Positions 47,785 through 57,736 are shown, numbered from the stretch's first letter. The stretch is DNA of 64,000 nucleotides from Bacillota bacterium (GCA_016280485.1 JAEEGU010000051.1:82166-146165); one strand, 5' to 3'. The notes: generated by a model not told the origin, from the letters alone. Program-made: numbers and translations.

Positions 47785-48705
47785 CTATGCTAACGAATCG
47801 CTCGAACGAGAATCACGGCATATTGATGTTGCCTCGTCTTCTTTCTTGTCTCTTCTCGCCTGCTCGATTATTGTTCGATCCTCTTCTGTAAGAGTATTTT
47901 GGGAGAAAATCCAGGATCGTGCGTTGTATGCTGTAGTCCGTTTTACGAAATCCAAGTCTTCTGTTTTGAGTGGAAACAATCGATTTCTTTCGTGTTGCTT
48001 CGCTGCCTCTCCCCCGAGTAGAACAAGGACCAGTTTTGGCGATAGCGGCATTACTACTTCGTCATATTCCGTTATCTCGTTCAAATTATCTCTATGGGAA
48101 GTATAGCAATAAACAGGGTTGTCCGAAGTGAAAATCGTGCCTCCTTCATCTACGCCCAGAGCCATTGACATATTCAGCAAAGGCTTTAGAAAAAAGTTAA
48201 AAGCTGTCTTATCCTCTGGTTTAATTTCATCAAAAAACGGAAGGCATTGGGATATTGCAAATGCTTGGATCTTATTTGGGCTTAGTTGACTTTCAAAAAA
48301 TTCTTTCGTAACGTCGACCGATGCTTGAATAACGCTCGGACTGCGTATTATTTGAACAGCAATGTACGTTTTCCAGAACACTTTTTCTTCCGTTGTGAAG
48401 AAACATTTCGTCTTATAGTTTTCCCTATGGAATGCTTTTTTCTCTAATGCACTGAGATTTGTCGCAAACATACCCTCAAGACCGCCAAGGATCTTTTCGA
48501 TCCAATTTGGAGCAATCAAATTGTCGTTATCGTCTCTGACTTCATAAAGGAAATTTACACGGCAGACAGATTCAATCGGAACTAATTTGCCGCTGTCCAT
48601 GGGATCAAGGGAATAGCTCCAGATCCTTTTGGGGTCGGGCGAAAAGCCGCGAAGGTATGTCCTCGGAACATAGTGTTGCTTTTTTGTGATTTGCTTCTCA
48701 CACAC
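47785..48705 (-). CDS. DUF4238 family protein
   Basis: KKQHYVPRTYLRGFSPDPKRIWSYSLD N-terminus and later motifs typical of DUF4238. Confidence 0.8.
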   Translation of the reverse strand: MCEKQITKKQHYVPRTYLRGFSPDPKRIWSYSLDPMDSGKLVPIESVCRVNFLYEVRDDNDNLIAPNWIEKILGGLEGMFATNLSALEKKAFHRENYKTKCFFTTEEKVFWKTYIAVQIIRSPSVIQASVDVTKEFFESQLSPNKIQAFAISQCLPFFDEIKPEDKTAFNFFLKPLLNMSMALGVDEGGTIFTSDNPVYCYTSHRDNLNEITEYDEVVMPLSPKLVLVLLGGEAAKQHERNRLFPLKTEDLDFVKRTTAYNARSWIFSQNTLTEEDRTIIEQARRDKKEDEATSICRDSRSSDSLA

Positions 48706-48784
48706 GTTAACGACACACCTCCGATTATTTTAGCTTTATGCCCTATCTTTGAACCACGTTTTTTATGAATTACGCACCTTTGTA

Positions 48785-50092
48785 TTACGCCTCTTTATTT
48801 TGCGGTGTTACTTTTACTTGCCCATTCATCAGCATTGGGAGCAAGAAATCGCGAAGAGAAGCAAGCTGCTGATTCTCAAGTATGATCTCGCTCTTCTTTC
48901 TCTCAATTCCCAGAATCCTTTCGCCAAATGCTTTTAGTACTTCAGTTGACGGAATTTCAACCAGATAATCCTCGACACCATTAAACGATAATCCCAGAAT
49001 GTTCGTTCCATTGGTAAATCCAGAGATGTACTTATGATAGTAGTCCGAGTTAAACAAGAACAGCAGATAGTATTTCATATTCTCTACGCTTGTTCTAATA
49101 ACGTTAACATGATGTGAGAAAACAACATCTCCAGCGAAGATATCTGGAACAAGCATAGCTCGTCCAATGATATCCGTTTCAAATTTGATAGCCGTCTGTT
49201 GTGTATTACACATAATCAATTCAAACGGTTTCAAAACCTTATTCTTCGGATAATCACCAAGAAAATGCTTCAAGCCATCTGCTTTGTAACTTCCGCCACC
49301 CGGCATAAATGTTGCCAAGTTCAGCATCGGAACTCCATTTCCCGTCATAATATTCGGGGTACTATACGAAATTCCGCGTTCTGTGGTAATCATATCACCA
49401 ATTCTACCAACTTCCCACCCCGCAGGAATCTCTCTTTTCAGCTCCTCATTCCAGACCATCTTCCCACCAGAAGATTTGTACGGCTTGCCGTTCTCAACAG
49501 GAAAATCGAACTGGACAAACCAGTAGTCATAGAGCAGTTTTGCCATGGCTTCGAGATTAGAGCAGATTGTGTTGTTGTTTTCGATTTTCTCTTCAATACC
49601 AGACAAGATTCCTTCCACAACATCTTGTACACTCTTGTCAGGCAATAATACCGATATAGATTTAAGAACATCTGAATTCATAGATGGCATCGTAGAGCCA
49701 ACCGCACCATTTATGAGTTGTTTCTTAACGCTATCCAGTTTTAGGTAATGAGATACATATCTCGGATTTACATCAGAATTCTGTATTCTCACACGAATGC
49801 AATCAGAACCTTGCATCCATCCATCATATCTTTTATCTATAAACGCATGCCTATCTATAGACCCTTTTCGGCCAAAAACAATATCATTCTCGCATAATTT
49901 GTGTTCAGATAAGCGCGATACAGTTTCTTCTGAAACCATATCTATATCATCCGCTAATATATTTCCATACCCAATGTTTCTAACATTTATAACCGGAACG
50001 CCCTCACTAACATATTCGTCAGCATGTAGTTGCGTTCCAAAAGGGCCCGTCTTTAAATCTGCAATACTACCAAGCAATACTTCTTTACTCAC
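48785..50092 (-). CDS. hsdS: Type I restriction-modification specificity subunit
   Basis: Two target-recognition halves with GWEVGRIGDMI, SGIEEKIENNNTICSNLEAMAKLLYDYWFVQFDFP; overlaps hsdM. Confidence 0.95.
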   Translation of the reverse strand: MSKEVLLGSIADLKTGPFGTQLHADEYVSEGVPVINVRNIGYGNILADDIDMVSEETVSRLSEHKLCENDIVFGRKGSIDRHAFIDKRYDGWMQGSDCIRVRIQNSDVNPRYVSHYLKLDSVKKQLINGAVGSTMPSMNSDVLKSISVLLPDKSVQDVVEGILSGIEEKIENNNTICSNLEAMAKLLYDYWFVQFDFPVENGKPYKSSGGKMVWNEELKREIPAGWEVGRIGDMITTERGISYSTPNIMTGNGVPMLNLATFMPGGGSYKADGLKHFLGDYPKNKVLKPFELIMCNTQQTAIKFETDIIGRAMLVPDIFAGDVVFSHHVNVIRTSVENMKYYLLFLFNSDYYHKYISGFTNGTNILGLSFNGVEDYLVEIPSTEVLKAFGERILGIERKKSEIILENQQLASLRDFLLPMLMNGQVKVTPQNKEA

Positions 50093-51743
50093 CGTATTTC
50101 AGCCCTCCCATCTGTTTCATGATGCTTTCTTCCAGTTCCCTTCCTCTCTGAAACTGCTCGGAGAGCTTCGTCATGTAATCATCCATGCGGCGCTGAAATT
50201 CCTCGGGCGTAATGTCCACATATTCGATTTTGACCTCGAAATACTGTCCGGCAGAGAAGGAATAATTCTTTTCCTCCAATCCGTCAAACGGAACCAGAAC
50301 CGAGAAGTCCTCGACCTCTTCACGCTTGATGAAGGTGTCAATGATCCGGTTAACTTCATCTGGCCGAAGAACCGTTCTCTGGTTTTTGCCTTCCTTAACC
50401 TTTTCGCCCAGCTTGGATGCATCGATCAGAATGATATTATCCTCGGTATTGGCCCGGTCAAGGAAAACTACAGAGACGTTGGTGCCGGTGTTTGCAAAGA
50501 TGTTGGAGGGCATGGAGATAACGCCTTTGAGCATCTTCTCCTCGACCATTTTGGTGCGGATCGCCATCTCAATGCCGCTCTTTGCTGTCAGGAAGCCGGT
50601 GGGAACAACAATGGCCGCCTTTCCCTTGGGTTTCAAGCTGTACATGACGTGCTGAATGAACAGAAGATAAATCGCCATGGACTCTTTCTTTGCGTTGGGG
50701 ATCTTCGGGACGCCGGCAAAGAAGCGGTCGGTATTCTGCCACTTCTGCTCGATGTCATTCCTGGTGCTGCTGAAATCGAGCTTAAAGGGAGGATTGATTG
50801 TCTGGTAGTCGAACTTTTTCAGCCCGGAGTCGGGTTCATGCTCTACGTTAAAATGGGCGGGAGAGAGCATGGAGTCGCCTTGGATGATGTTGCCAAGGGA
50901 CTCGGAGAGTCCGTTGAGCATCATGTTCAGGCGGAGGAATCGGGTGGATTTGGCGGAAATATCCTGGGTGTAAACGACTGCCCGGTTCATGCCTGCTTCC
51001 TGGCCCAGTTCATGCGCCAGGTGGAGAATCAGGCTGCCGCTGCCGGCGGCCCAGTCGCAGATCTCGGCGGCGTCGATCTTGTCGCTCATACCGACAAGGC
51101 ATTTTGCGATAATAGAGCTGATGGCCTGCGGAGTAAAGTATTCGGCGTAGGTGCCGCTTGCCACGTTGTAATCCTTGATCAGATATTCAAAGATGGCGGA
51201 GTAGAAATCGAAGCTCCCGTTGAAGGCGTCGGAGAAGTCGAACTTGTCCTGGCCGATAATGCCGAAAATGGCCTTTGCGAAGCTGTTTCTCCGTGCCGGC
51301 TCTACCATCACCGTCAAAGGCTCAAACAGGGGCTTATGCTCGCCGCCAGCGGTCTCGACGGAGAACGCATCGTTTCTCACGCTTTTGGAAATGCGCTCCA
51401 ATGCGGAGTCAAACTGTTTTGCGAAATCAGCCTGTTCCACATGGTTGATCAGGTACTGGATCGTATCTTCGTAGCCGAAGGATACGTCCGTGGAGTTGGC
51501 GTCATAGAAAGCATCCAGCTCGTCGTTCTCGTTCTGAAGCACTTCCTGCACGGTCATGCCGATCTCCTCCGCAAACTTGCCGAGGTTGTACATGAATTTG
51601 TCGTTCAGGAACTTGTAAAGGAAAACGCTTGTTACGACGACTTCCTCGTTGGCGGTATTGCTCAATCCGTTTTGGGAGCAGAGGCCTTTCAGTGAGTCGA
51701 TGATTTCCTTTATCTTCTTTTCTGTTGTATGGATGTCAGTCAT
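50085..51743 (-). CDS. hsdM: Type I restriction-modification methyltransferase subunit
   Basis: AEYFTPQAISSIIAKCL, AAGSGSLILHLAHELG, INPPFKLDF, KGKAAIVVPTGFL. Confidence 0.95.
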   Translation of the reverse strand: MTDIHTTEKKIKEIIDSLKGLCSQNGLSNTANEEVVVTSVFLYKFLNDKFMYNLGKFAEEIGMTVQEVLQNENDELDAFYDANSTDVSFGYEDTIQYLINHVEQADFAKQFDSALERISKSVRNDAFSVETAGGEHKPLFEPLTVMVEPARRNSFAKAIFGIIGQDKFDFSDAFNGSFDFYSAIFEYLIKDYNVASGTYAEYFTPQAISSIIAKCLVGMSDKIDAAEICDWAAGSGSLILHLAHELGQEAGMNRAVVYTQDISAKSTRFLRLNMMLNGLSESLGNIIQGDSMLSPAHFNVEHEPDSGLKKFDYQTINPPFKLDFSSTRNDIEQKWQNTDRFFAGVPKIPNAKKESMAIYLLFIQHVMYSLKPKGKAAIVVPTGFLTAKSGIEMAIRTKMVEEKMLKGVISMPSNIFANTGTNVSVVFLDRANTEDNIILIDASKLGEKVKEGKNQRTVLRPDEVNRIIDTFIKREEVEDFSVLVPFDGLEEKNYSFSAGQYFEVKIEYVDITPEEFQRRMDDYMTKLSEQFQRGRELEESIMKQMGGLKYGE

Positions 51744-51757
51744 AATTGATTCTCCTA

Positions 51758-54700
51758 TCAGAAAATCTTCATGTTGGCGTAGGTTTCGTTCAAGAGATCG
51801 GTGTACCAGTTTTTGATGCCGAGCTTCTTATAGAGCCCGTTTTTCAGAAGCGTTGCGGTGGTGTTTTTCTTTACGATGCCGACGAAGTTGTCCCGCTGCT
51901 GGATGGTGAGGATATTGGTGTCTCTCACGTCCTTTACGGCGGCGTAGACAACGTCTATGACGGCGGCAATGTCTTCTTTATCGTATTCAGGATGCACTTC
52001 TACGGCGTCCGTATAAGTCTTCACGAAGGCGTAATCGCCATCGTAACGGGCGGAAAGACGTTCGTTCTCAGCGTTGATTTTCCGTATTTCTTCCAGTGCC
52101 TTCGCCAGTTCTGCGTTGACGGAGGCAAGGTTGTCGATATCGGCAATCTCAAGCATGGCGAAGATCTGTTGCAGAAGTTCGTCCAGCTTTATCATTTCAA
52201 GCTGATTATGATTCCGATTATTTTTGATCTCACTCTGAATTTTGGCAATCGTATCGGTCAACTGGGAATAGTTTGGCGAGTCGCTGAACTTGTCCAGGAG
52301 CTCCTGATATTTTCCAAGATCCAGAATCGAGATCTTTGTTTTGAAGAACTCGTAGATGATACTTACGATATCATGGTTGTCGATGATCGCCAGGAGACTT
52401 GTCGGGGTCGTCTTCAAGTTGATGAAGTCGATCCTGTCCTGGACAATCTTCAGCAGCTTCTTGATATGTTCGATATCAATCTGTTTCGCGTAGTCAACCG
52501 CACGGGAGAGCAGGAACTCCGTATGGCAATCCTTGATGCCATTGAGATAGCGCCGGATCGTCAGCAGACCGTCCTTGTTCATGAACGTCAAAATTTTGGC
52601 GAACATTTCAAGGTTGCTGGTGTCTACGATGCCTGCGAGCTCGGATTTCAGTTTCTGATACTTGGCGTTAATATCTTCCGGACCGATGACAAGCCCGTTC
52701 ATATTGCCGGTGTCTTCATCCTCGTTAAATTCTTCATTGATTTCCTTGAGGTACATTTCGATTGTCCGGTCATACTCTGCCTCAATATCAACGAAATCCA
52801 CGATATACCCGTACTGGTAATTCCGGCCTGTCGGGCTGCGATAAGGCCGGTTGACACGGGAAATCGTCTGGAGCAGGCTGTGCTCGTGAGCGTTACGGAG
52901 CAGATACATCTTCTTCAGCCGGTTGACGTCGTAACCCGTAGTGAGCATCAGGTGTACAACAAGAATATCCGGCTGGAGGGTGGTCTTGAAGGCGATCTGC
53001 GTAGCTTTGTTGGCAGCGGTTGGGATTTCTTCATCGGAAATCACAATGCCAGCCGTAAGGGTGCTGCGGTCGTCAAACCACCGCTTGATCTTCTTTGCCT
53101 GCTGGTTGGAGCAGCAGACAATCATACCTCCGATGGTACTGTCATTATTTGTAAGTCTGAAATACTGGAAGTCCTTTTCCACGAACTTACAGAGGGCGTT
53201 AATGTAGTCATCGGATTCCAGAACGTCATCCTTTAGGGGCTTTCCGTCCTCCAGCTCAAGGTTTTTGCGGATTTCGGCCCGGGCCGTTGTGTCGATCTGT
53301 TCCTTCTTGATGCGGAGAGTATATCCGTCGGCAATGGATTTGTCATAGAAATACTTATGGATGTAATCGCCGAATTTCAGGCTGGAGCGCTCTTTCTTTG
53401 ACAGAAGCGGGGTTCCGGTCATTGCCAGGTATACCGCATCCGGGTCAATGAGCATGAGGTTTTTGAAGAATTCCCCGTGCATCGCATAGGAACGATGGGC
53501 TTCATCCACAAAGATCACACGCTGTATTTTGGCGTTGTAATCATTCTTCGCTTCCGGCATCTTGCTGCCGAACTTGTGAATGTTTACGACGGTGATCTCA
53601 CCATTCGTATCTCCGCCCATGTGTTTACTGAGAGGCCGGTCCAGTTCTCGCTGGAATGCAGCTTTGCTGTCCACATTGATTGTCAGAAGACCTCTGGCCC
53701 GCATTTCACTGGAAACCTGGGTAAGGAGGTCAAGGCGGTCCACAACGTAATAGAATCTCGCTGTGACGCCTTTCTTTGCGTAGTAGTCACGTAATATTCG
53801 GACGCTGAAGCCCGCCAGACCGGTCTTGCCGCTGCCCTGGGTATGGAAGATGATTCCGGCCTTTCCGCCCTTCTCCAGCCGTTCCAGCGTTGCCTGAGCA
53901 GCAAAGTATTGGGGATAGCGCATGATGAACTTCTGCTTTACGGTTCCGTCAACGTATGTAATACCGTATTGCAGATAGAACATCAGGCGTTCCCATGTAA
54001 ACAGCGAGGTAATAAAGCGATTGCAGGGCGTGTCGGGGCTGAGATTGGTTTTGAATTCCGGCGTGTCAGCTTCCGCAGGAGAGTAACGGTTGTCCTTCAG
54101 AACATACTTCACCACATCGTCGGTCACAACACAGAATCCGTCGGTACGTTTCTTTTCCTCCCGGAAGAACGAGAATGTGGTCTTCTGCCCGTTTGGAGTC
54201 GTATAGAAAGAGCCTGCCTTTACTTCCTCCGCTGGGGCTGCATCGTCCACGTTCTCATACTCCATATTGTTGCTGAAGCAAACGACCTGGAGCATATTGA
54301 AGAACTTCCGGTACTCCGGCTTTTCGAGGCGCTTATTCAACATACGCTCAAATTCGACCTGGATGCCGCCTTCATTGTTTGGCTTCTTGACTTCAAGAAA
54401 CGCAAGCGGGATTCCGTTGATCAAAACGGTAATGTCCGGGCGGAAGGAGCCACCCTTTTCCCCCTCGGCGCCTTCTTTTCCGAAGGACAACTCAGCAACA
54501 ATAGCAAAATCGTTGTTTGAAATATCTGTGAAGTCAATCAGTTTTATTCTATCTTGAGGGTCAATCAGCCAGTTATAGAACGCCTGACCCATATCGTTGT
54601 TGCGGATTGTAACGTGGATATCATCCAGAATGGCTCCAATTTCAGCATCGGAAAAATCCCTGCAGTTGATGCGTTCAATGGCAGGCTTGAAGCGGTTGAT

Positions 54701-54832
54701 TGCAATTCTGGTTTCGGTATGTAAATCGATGTCCTTGAGCGACTGATACTCGTATTTATTCCGCAAAAATTGAACTACTGCAGGAATTTTGACTCTTGTA
54801 TCTTCGTTAAAAACCGGCATAGCAATTACCAT
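51758..54832 (-). CDS. hsdR: Type I restriction endonuclease subunit
   Basis: FRPDITVLINGIPLAFLEVKKPN nuclease core; HTQGSGKTGLAGFSVRIL, VFVDEAHRSYAMHG, LAMTGTPLL translocase motifs. Confidence 0.95.
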   Translation of the reverse strand: MVIAMPVFNEDTRVKIPAVVQFLRNKYEYQSLKDIDLHTETRIAINRFKPAIERINCRDFSDAEIGAILDDIHVTIRNNDMGQAFYNWLIDPQDRIKLIDFTDISNNDFAIVAELSFGKEGAEGEKGGSFRPDITVLINGIPLAFLEVKKPNNEGGIQVEFERMLNKRLEKPEYRKFFNMLQVVCFSNNMEYENVDDAAPAEEVKAGSFYTTPNGQKTTFSFFREEKKRTDGFCVVTDDVVKYVLKDNRYSPAEADTPEFKTNLSPDTPCNRFITSLFTWERLMFYLQYGITYVDGTVKQKFIMRYPQYFAAQATLERLEKGGKAGIIFHTQGSGKTGLAGFSVRILRDYYAKKGVTARFYYVVDRLDLLTQVSSEMRARGLLTINVDSKAAFQRELDRPLSKHMGGDTNGEITVVNIHKFGSKMPEAKNDYNAKIQRVIFVDEAHRSYAMHGEFFKNLMLIDPDAVYLAMTGTPLLSKKERSSLKFGDYIHKYFYDKSIADGYTLRIKKEQIDTTARAEIRKNLELEDGKPLKDDVLESDDYINALCKFVEKDFQYFRLTNNDSTIGGMIVCCSNQQAKKIKRWFDDRSTLTAGIVISDEEIPTAANKATQIAFKTTLQPDILVVHLMLTTGYDVNRLKKMYLLRNAHEHSLLQTISRVNRPYRSPTGRNYQYGYIVDFVDIEAEYDRTIEMYLKEINEEFNEDEDTGNMNGLVIGPEDINAKYQKLKSELAGIVDTSNLEMFAKILTFMNKDGLLTIRRYLNGIKDCHTEFLLSRAVDYAKQIDIEHIKKLLKIVQDRIDFINLKTTPTSLLAIIDNHDIVSIIYEFFKTKISILDLGKYQELLDKFSDSPNYSQLTDTIAKIQSEIKNNRNHNQLEMIKLDELLQQIFAMLEIADIDNLASVNAELAKALEEIRKINAENERLSARYDGDYAFVKTYTDAVEVHPEYDKEDIAAVIDVVYAAVKDVRDTNILTIQQRDNFVGIVKKNTTATLLKNGLYKKLGIKNWYTDLLNETYANMKIF

Positions 54833-54895
54833 CCAATCAACTAAATTTGAGAGAGATTTACTGCATTTTTCAAAGCAATTCTATGTACTGGCAAT

Positions 54896-55252
54896 TTATA
54901 GCGTAGGATATTTTGACTGAAGCGCATCCATAATCAACTTGGATAGATTCCCTCCGGCATATTTCTGAGCAAGAAGTTCCAGCATAGCACGCTCATTTGG
55001 CGTACACCTGAATCGGATCGTCTCACTTCTTGTTTCGCTTTCCGCGGTCTTTTGCTCCGGGATAAGCTCCCGCAATTTGGCTCGGTCTTCTTCGGATAGA
55101 TCACCGGCTTCATCAACGGCAATCCGAATCAGTTTTTCAGCCCGGGACGCCGCCAAAGGGCTGCCTGAATCGATTGATTTGAGGATCTTGGCTGCTTCGG
55201 TAACACGCGATGTCTTGTCAATAAGCAGCAGCATAGCTTCTCGGTAAGTCAT
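54896..55252 (-). CDS. Small protein with ribbon-helix-helix-like C-terminus
   Basis: ETIRFRCTPNERAMLELLAQKYAGGNLSKLIMDALQ. Confidence 0.5.
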   Translation of the reverse strand: MTYREAMLLLIDKTSRVTEAAKILKSIDSGSPLAASRAEKLIRIAVDEAGDLSEEDRAKLRELIPEQKTAESETRSETIRFRCTPNERAMLELLAQKYAGGNLSKLIMDALQSKYPTL

Positions 55253-55809
55253 TCATTGTCGCCTCCCGTAAGTGAAATCAAATGGTTCCTCCTAAGATCA
55301 TCTGTGGTGTACCGTGCGTAAATCATATTGACTCTACCGTAGTATTCCTGCAAGCTCATTTCAGGCTGCTGATTTGCAGCATGAAGGAGCGTTACAGAAA
55401 GGTCATGGTCCAAGCCAATCAGCCGTTGCTGAAGTAAAATGCCGGTAGCAGCATCGATAAACATGAAGTGCATGGCAATCCCTTGGCCCGGACCGGGTAC
55501 AACGAGAGTCTTCGGCTCCAATCTGGAGTAATATGGCGCATCACACCAAGGGCCTGTTCCAAATCTAAAAATAAAGAATATGATATCATCGACCATAGCT
55601 AATTTAGCCTGAAAGACACCATTCTTGACTTCGCGTTTCTCGGATGCTGTTGGGTTCTGCAGCTTATAGAGAAGAAGTGCTCCTTCATCCGTCAGCGTAA
55701 AGCGGGTTTCATCATTACTGGGAGCGCAAACCTTCTCCCCTACCACTAATAAAGCTGGCTGCTTGAAATCGTCCATAATAACCTCCGTGTTCTCTGCGGC
55801 ATTTGACAT
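55249..55809 (-). CDS. Hypothetical protein
   Basis: 186-aa ORF overlapping the next by 4 nt. Confidence 0.65.
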   Translation of the reverse strand: MSNAAENTEVIMDDFKQPALLVVGEKVCAPSNDETRFTLTDEGALLLYKLQNPTASEKREVKNGVFQAKLAMVDDIIFFIFRFGTGPWCDAPYYSRLEPKTLVVPGPGQGIAMHFMFIDAATGILLQQRLIGLDHDLSVTLLHAANQQPEMSLQEYYGRVNMIYARYTTDDLRRNHLISLTGGDNE

Positions 55810-55813
55810 GAAA

Positions 55814-56863
55814 TCATTTCACAGGGACTTGTAAAACAACGTCTTTTGGGGCGTCGTCCGCATGGATAAATGTCGGCGAAGTCCATTTTAACAGCAAAGA
55901 TCGCTCACCGTCTCTTGGCCCCGCCCAATAATGATGCCAGTGTCCGCGTCTGCTGTGCGGCCGCTTCGCGCTTCCTGTTCCTGGAGTCTCAGGTGACTTA
56001 ACGTAAATTGCTTTGGGCTGTGTTGCATGGCGAATAGCTGCGCCCAGTCGGACGCCAACATCAAAGGCTGCAACATCTGACGCCTTCGATTCCTTCTTCA
56101 TTTTCCGTTGCTTTTCAGAACCCTGTATCTCGATTTTGGGTTTTTGACGGGTCTCTATCTCCGCGTTCGTCGCACAGAGATAAAGCGTAAGCTGGAGTGG
56201 CCGCAAAATGAGCTGCGTCATATCCTTCATGACAGCTTCTAAAACATCTGGAGGAACCTTTGATTGGTCTACGTATTCTCTGAAGTTGATTCTGGTTGTT
56301 TTCTTTGTGTCCTCCAGACAATCGCCCAAAGTAGCACCAGGGAGTAAATGTATGGAAAACGGCATGGTATTGTCCATGCCATTATCGAGAGTTTGGATTC
56401 GCAGCTCAAGCGTCTCCCTGTTCAGATCCTTTTCGATCCATGCAAAGAAACCATCAATCGTTTGCCTCATATCAGGGGCCTTGATATATACGCATGGGTA
56501 AGGCAAACGCAATAAAACCTCCCAGGGCAGAGTTTGCTCCTCGTCCATGTCGTCAGCTTGCTCATAAAGCATAGCGGCAAGATCTGCGTCAAAATCGTAA
56601 ATAACCGGCGTTTGCCTCCATAAATAACAAGCGGTAATCGCCGGCGAAAGTTGGGCCGCGTCCATATCTGTTGCCTTGTGGACTTCAATCAGGTAGGTAT
56701 ATGCTGCAGAAATTGGCAGTTCGCATCTTGGATCATAATCCGGCATATTGCGCCAAGTCTGCTGAAGATTACTCAGTTGTTCATAAATGCCAGGAATGTC
56801 ATGGCTAAGACTTCGAATTAAACGCAAAGGAGTCTCTTTATCAGTAAGTTTTCGCTCCGCCAT
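55814..56863 (-). CDS. AcrVA2-like (anti-Cas12a family) protein
   Basis: C-terminal KRPHSRRGHWHHYWAGPRDGERSLLLKWTSPTFIHAD closely matches my recollection of Moraxella AcrVA2 (KRPHIRRGHWHGYWQGTG...RVRWQPAVFVNS); also LPYPCVYIKAP and VRLGAAIRHATQ aligned with LPDWCVYVDIS and ERLGGEVRRYQ. Confidence 0.75.
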   Translation of the reverse strand: MAERKLTDKETPLRLIRSLSHDIPGIYEQLSNLQQTWRNMPDYDPRCELPISAAYTYLIEVHKATDMDAAQLSPAITACYLWRQTPVIYDFDADLAAMLYEQADDMDEEQTLPWEVLLRLPYPCVYIKAPDMRQTIDGFFAWIEKDLNRETLELRIQTLDNGMDNTMPFSIHLLPGATLGDCLEDTKKTTRINFREYVDQSKVPPDVLEAVMKDMTQLILRPLQLTLYLCATNAEIETRQKPKIEIQGSEKQRKMKKESKASDVAAFDVGVRLGAAIRHATQPKAIYVKSPETPGTGSAKRPHSRRGHWHHYWAGPRDGERSLLLKWTSPTFIHADDAPKDVVLQVPVK

Positions 56864-56913
56864 TACATGACCTCTTTCATTTTTTGAAAAAAACTATTTA
56901 TCCAAACAACTAC

Positions 56914-56949
56914 AGTATACCAATGTGTAGCCATATTGTCAAGCGATTG
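56914..56949 (-). promoter_or_regulatory. Sigma-A promoter for the acr-like/hsd operon
   Basis: Minus strand TTGACA - 17 nt - TATACT. Confidence 0.6.
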
Positions 56950-57007
56950 TGGCTACAAAACGGCAAAATAAACAGCAATCTATCCTTGCCTAATCTCTAT
57001 ATTTTAG

Positions 57008-57045
57008 ACAGAAAACTCCCAGACGTTTTCACGCCTGGGAGGATG
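57008..57045 (-). terminator. Strong rho-independent terminator
   Basis: CTCCCAGGCGT-GAAA-ACGTCTGGGAGTTTT on minus strand. Confidence 0.85.
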
Positions 57046-57590
57046 ATTGTACTCTTTCGGGCTGAGATTTGCACTCAGCATGATCCGCCCAGGAAGACGG
57101 ACCTGGCGCGGGAGCGGCCCGCTTACCTGCGTCTACTGTTGCATTCCGGCTTAAATGGCCGGCGCATTGCGCAATACTGCTTTACCACGGTTCTTCTCAC
57201 AACAGCAAGGTTGATCTCGAAGCGACCGTGTCTATTCCGCCACCGAAAGATTGTTGCGCAGCGGTGGATTTGAACCACATTAGGCCCGGGAGTCCTGCGG
57301 AAACTCTGTCCTGCTGCACAATTTTTTTGAAATGCCCGGTTTTGCACCTTGCGCCGGCAGGATTTGAACCTGCCGGCTCAGGGACTCGAACCCCTCTGCA
57401 CCGGGCGCCGTGTCCCACACGGCAACGTACTCCCCGCTTTGAACGATTCATAGTCGTCCTCAGCTTCGCTGTCGTTGCATCGCCCCGTTCCGCGGTTGGG
57501 ACCGCTCTTCGAACAGTTACCTGGCACTGGTTCATCCCCGATGGCCGGCGGGTGTGTCGCTTACGGGGAGTGCGTTGTTTTGCCCTTTCG
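57008..57590 (-). ncRNA. Large structured non-coding RNA candidate (ROOL/GOLLD-like class)
   Basis: No plausible CDS; dense hairpins: GCCCGAAAGGGC, GCGGTCCCAACCGC, CCGTGTGGGACACGG, GCCGGCAGGTTCAAATCCTGCCGGC, GTGGTTCAAATCCAC, CCGGCCATTTAAGCCGG, GCGGGCCGCTCCCGC, CCAGGTCCGTCTTCCTGG, GCTGAGTGCAAATCTCAGC; flanked by tRNA-like element and terminator. Confidence 0.55.
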
Positions 57591-57593
57591 GGC

Positions 57594-57678
57594 TGGCGCC
57601 GGTAGGTGGAATCGAACCACCGGCTTACCGCATTTGCGTATTGCAAATCAGATGCTCTACCTGCTGAGCTATACCAGC
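57594..57678 (-). tRNA. tRNA-like element with encoded CCA, anticodon arm abnormal
   Basis: GCTGGTATAGCTCAGCAGGTAGAGCATCTGATTTGCAATACGCAAATGCGGTAAGCCGGTGGTTCGATTCCACCTACCGGCGCCA: acceptor GCTGGTA/TACCGGC, D-arm GCTC/GAGC, T-arm GGTGG-TTCGATT-CCACC, GCCA end. Confidence 0.55.
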
Positions 57679-57736
57679 GTGATCATAGGCTTTCCGCTTT
57701 ATCACATCGCATGGGTTTATCTTTTTGCGTCGAAAA

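Noticed and set aside
49797-53236. Long plus-strand ORFs (632 aa and 496 aa)
   Set aside because: Antisense to hsdM/hsdR, which have complete diagnostic motifs.
55814-56863. A CRISPR-Cas locus accompanying the AcrVA2-like gene
   Set aside because: No Cas proteins or repeat-spacer arrays are visible in this window.
57240-57420. Additional standard tRNA genes at the other T-arm-like motifs
   Set aside because: T-loops are present, but D-arms, anticodon arms and CCA ends could not be assembled into cloverleafs; treated as parts of a larger RNA.
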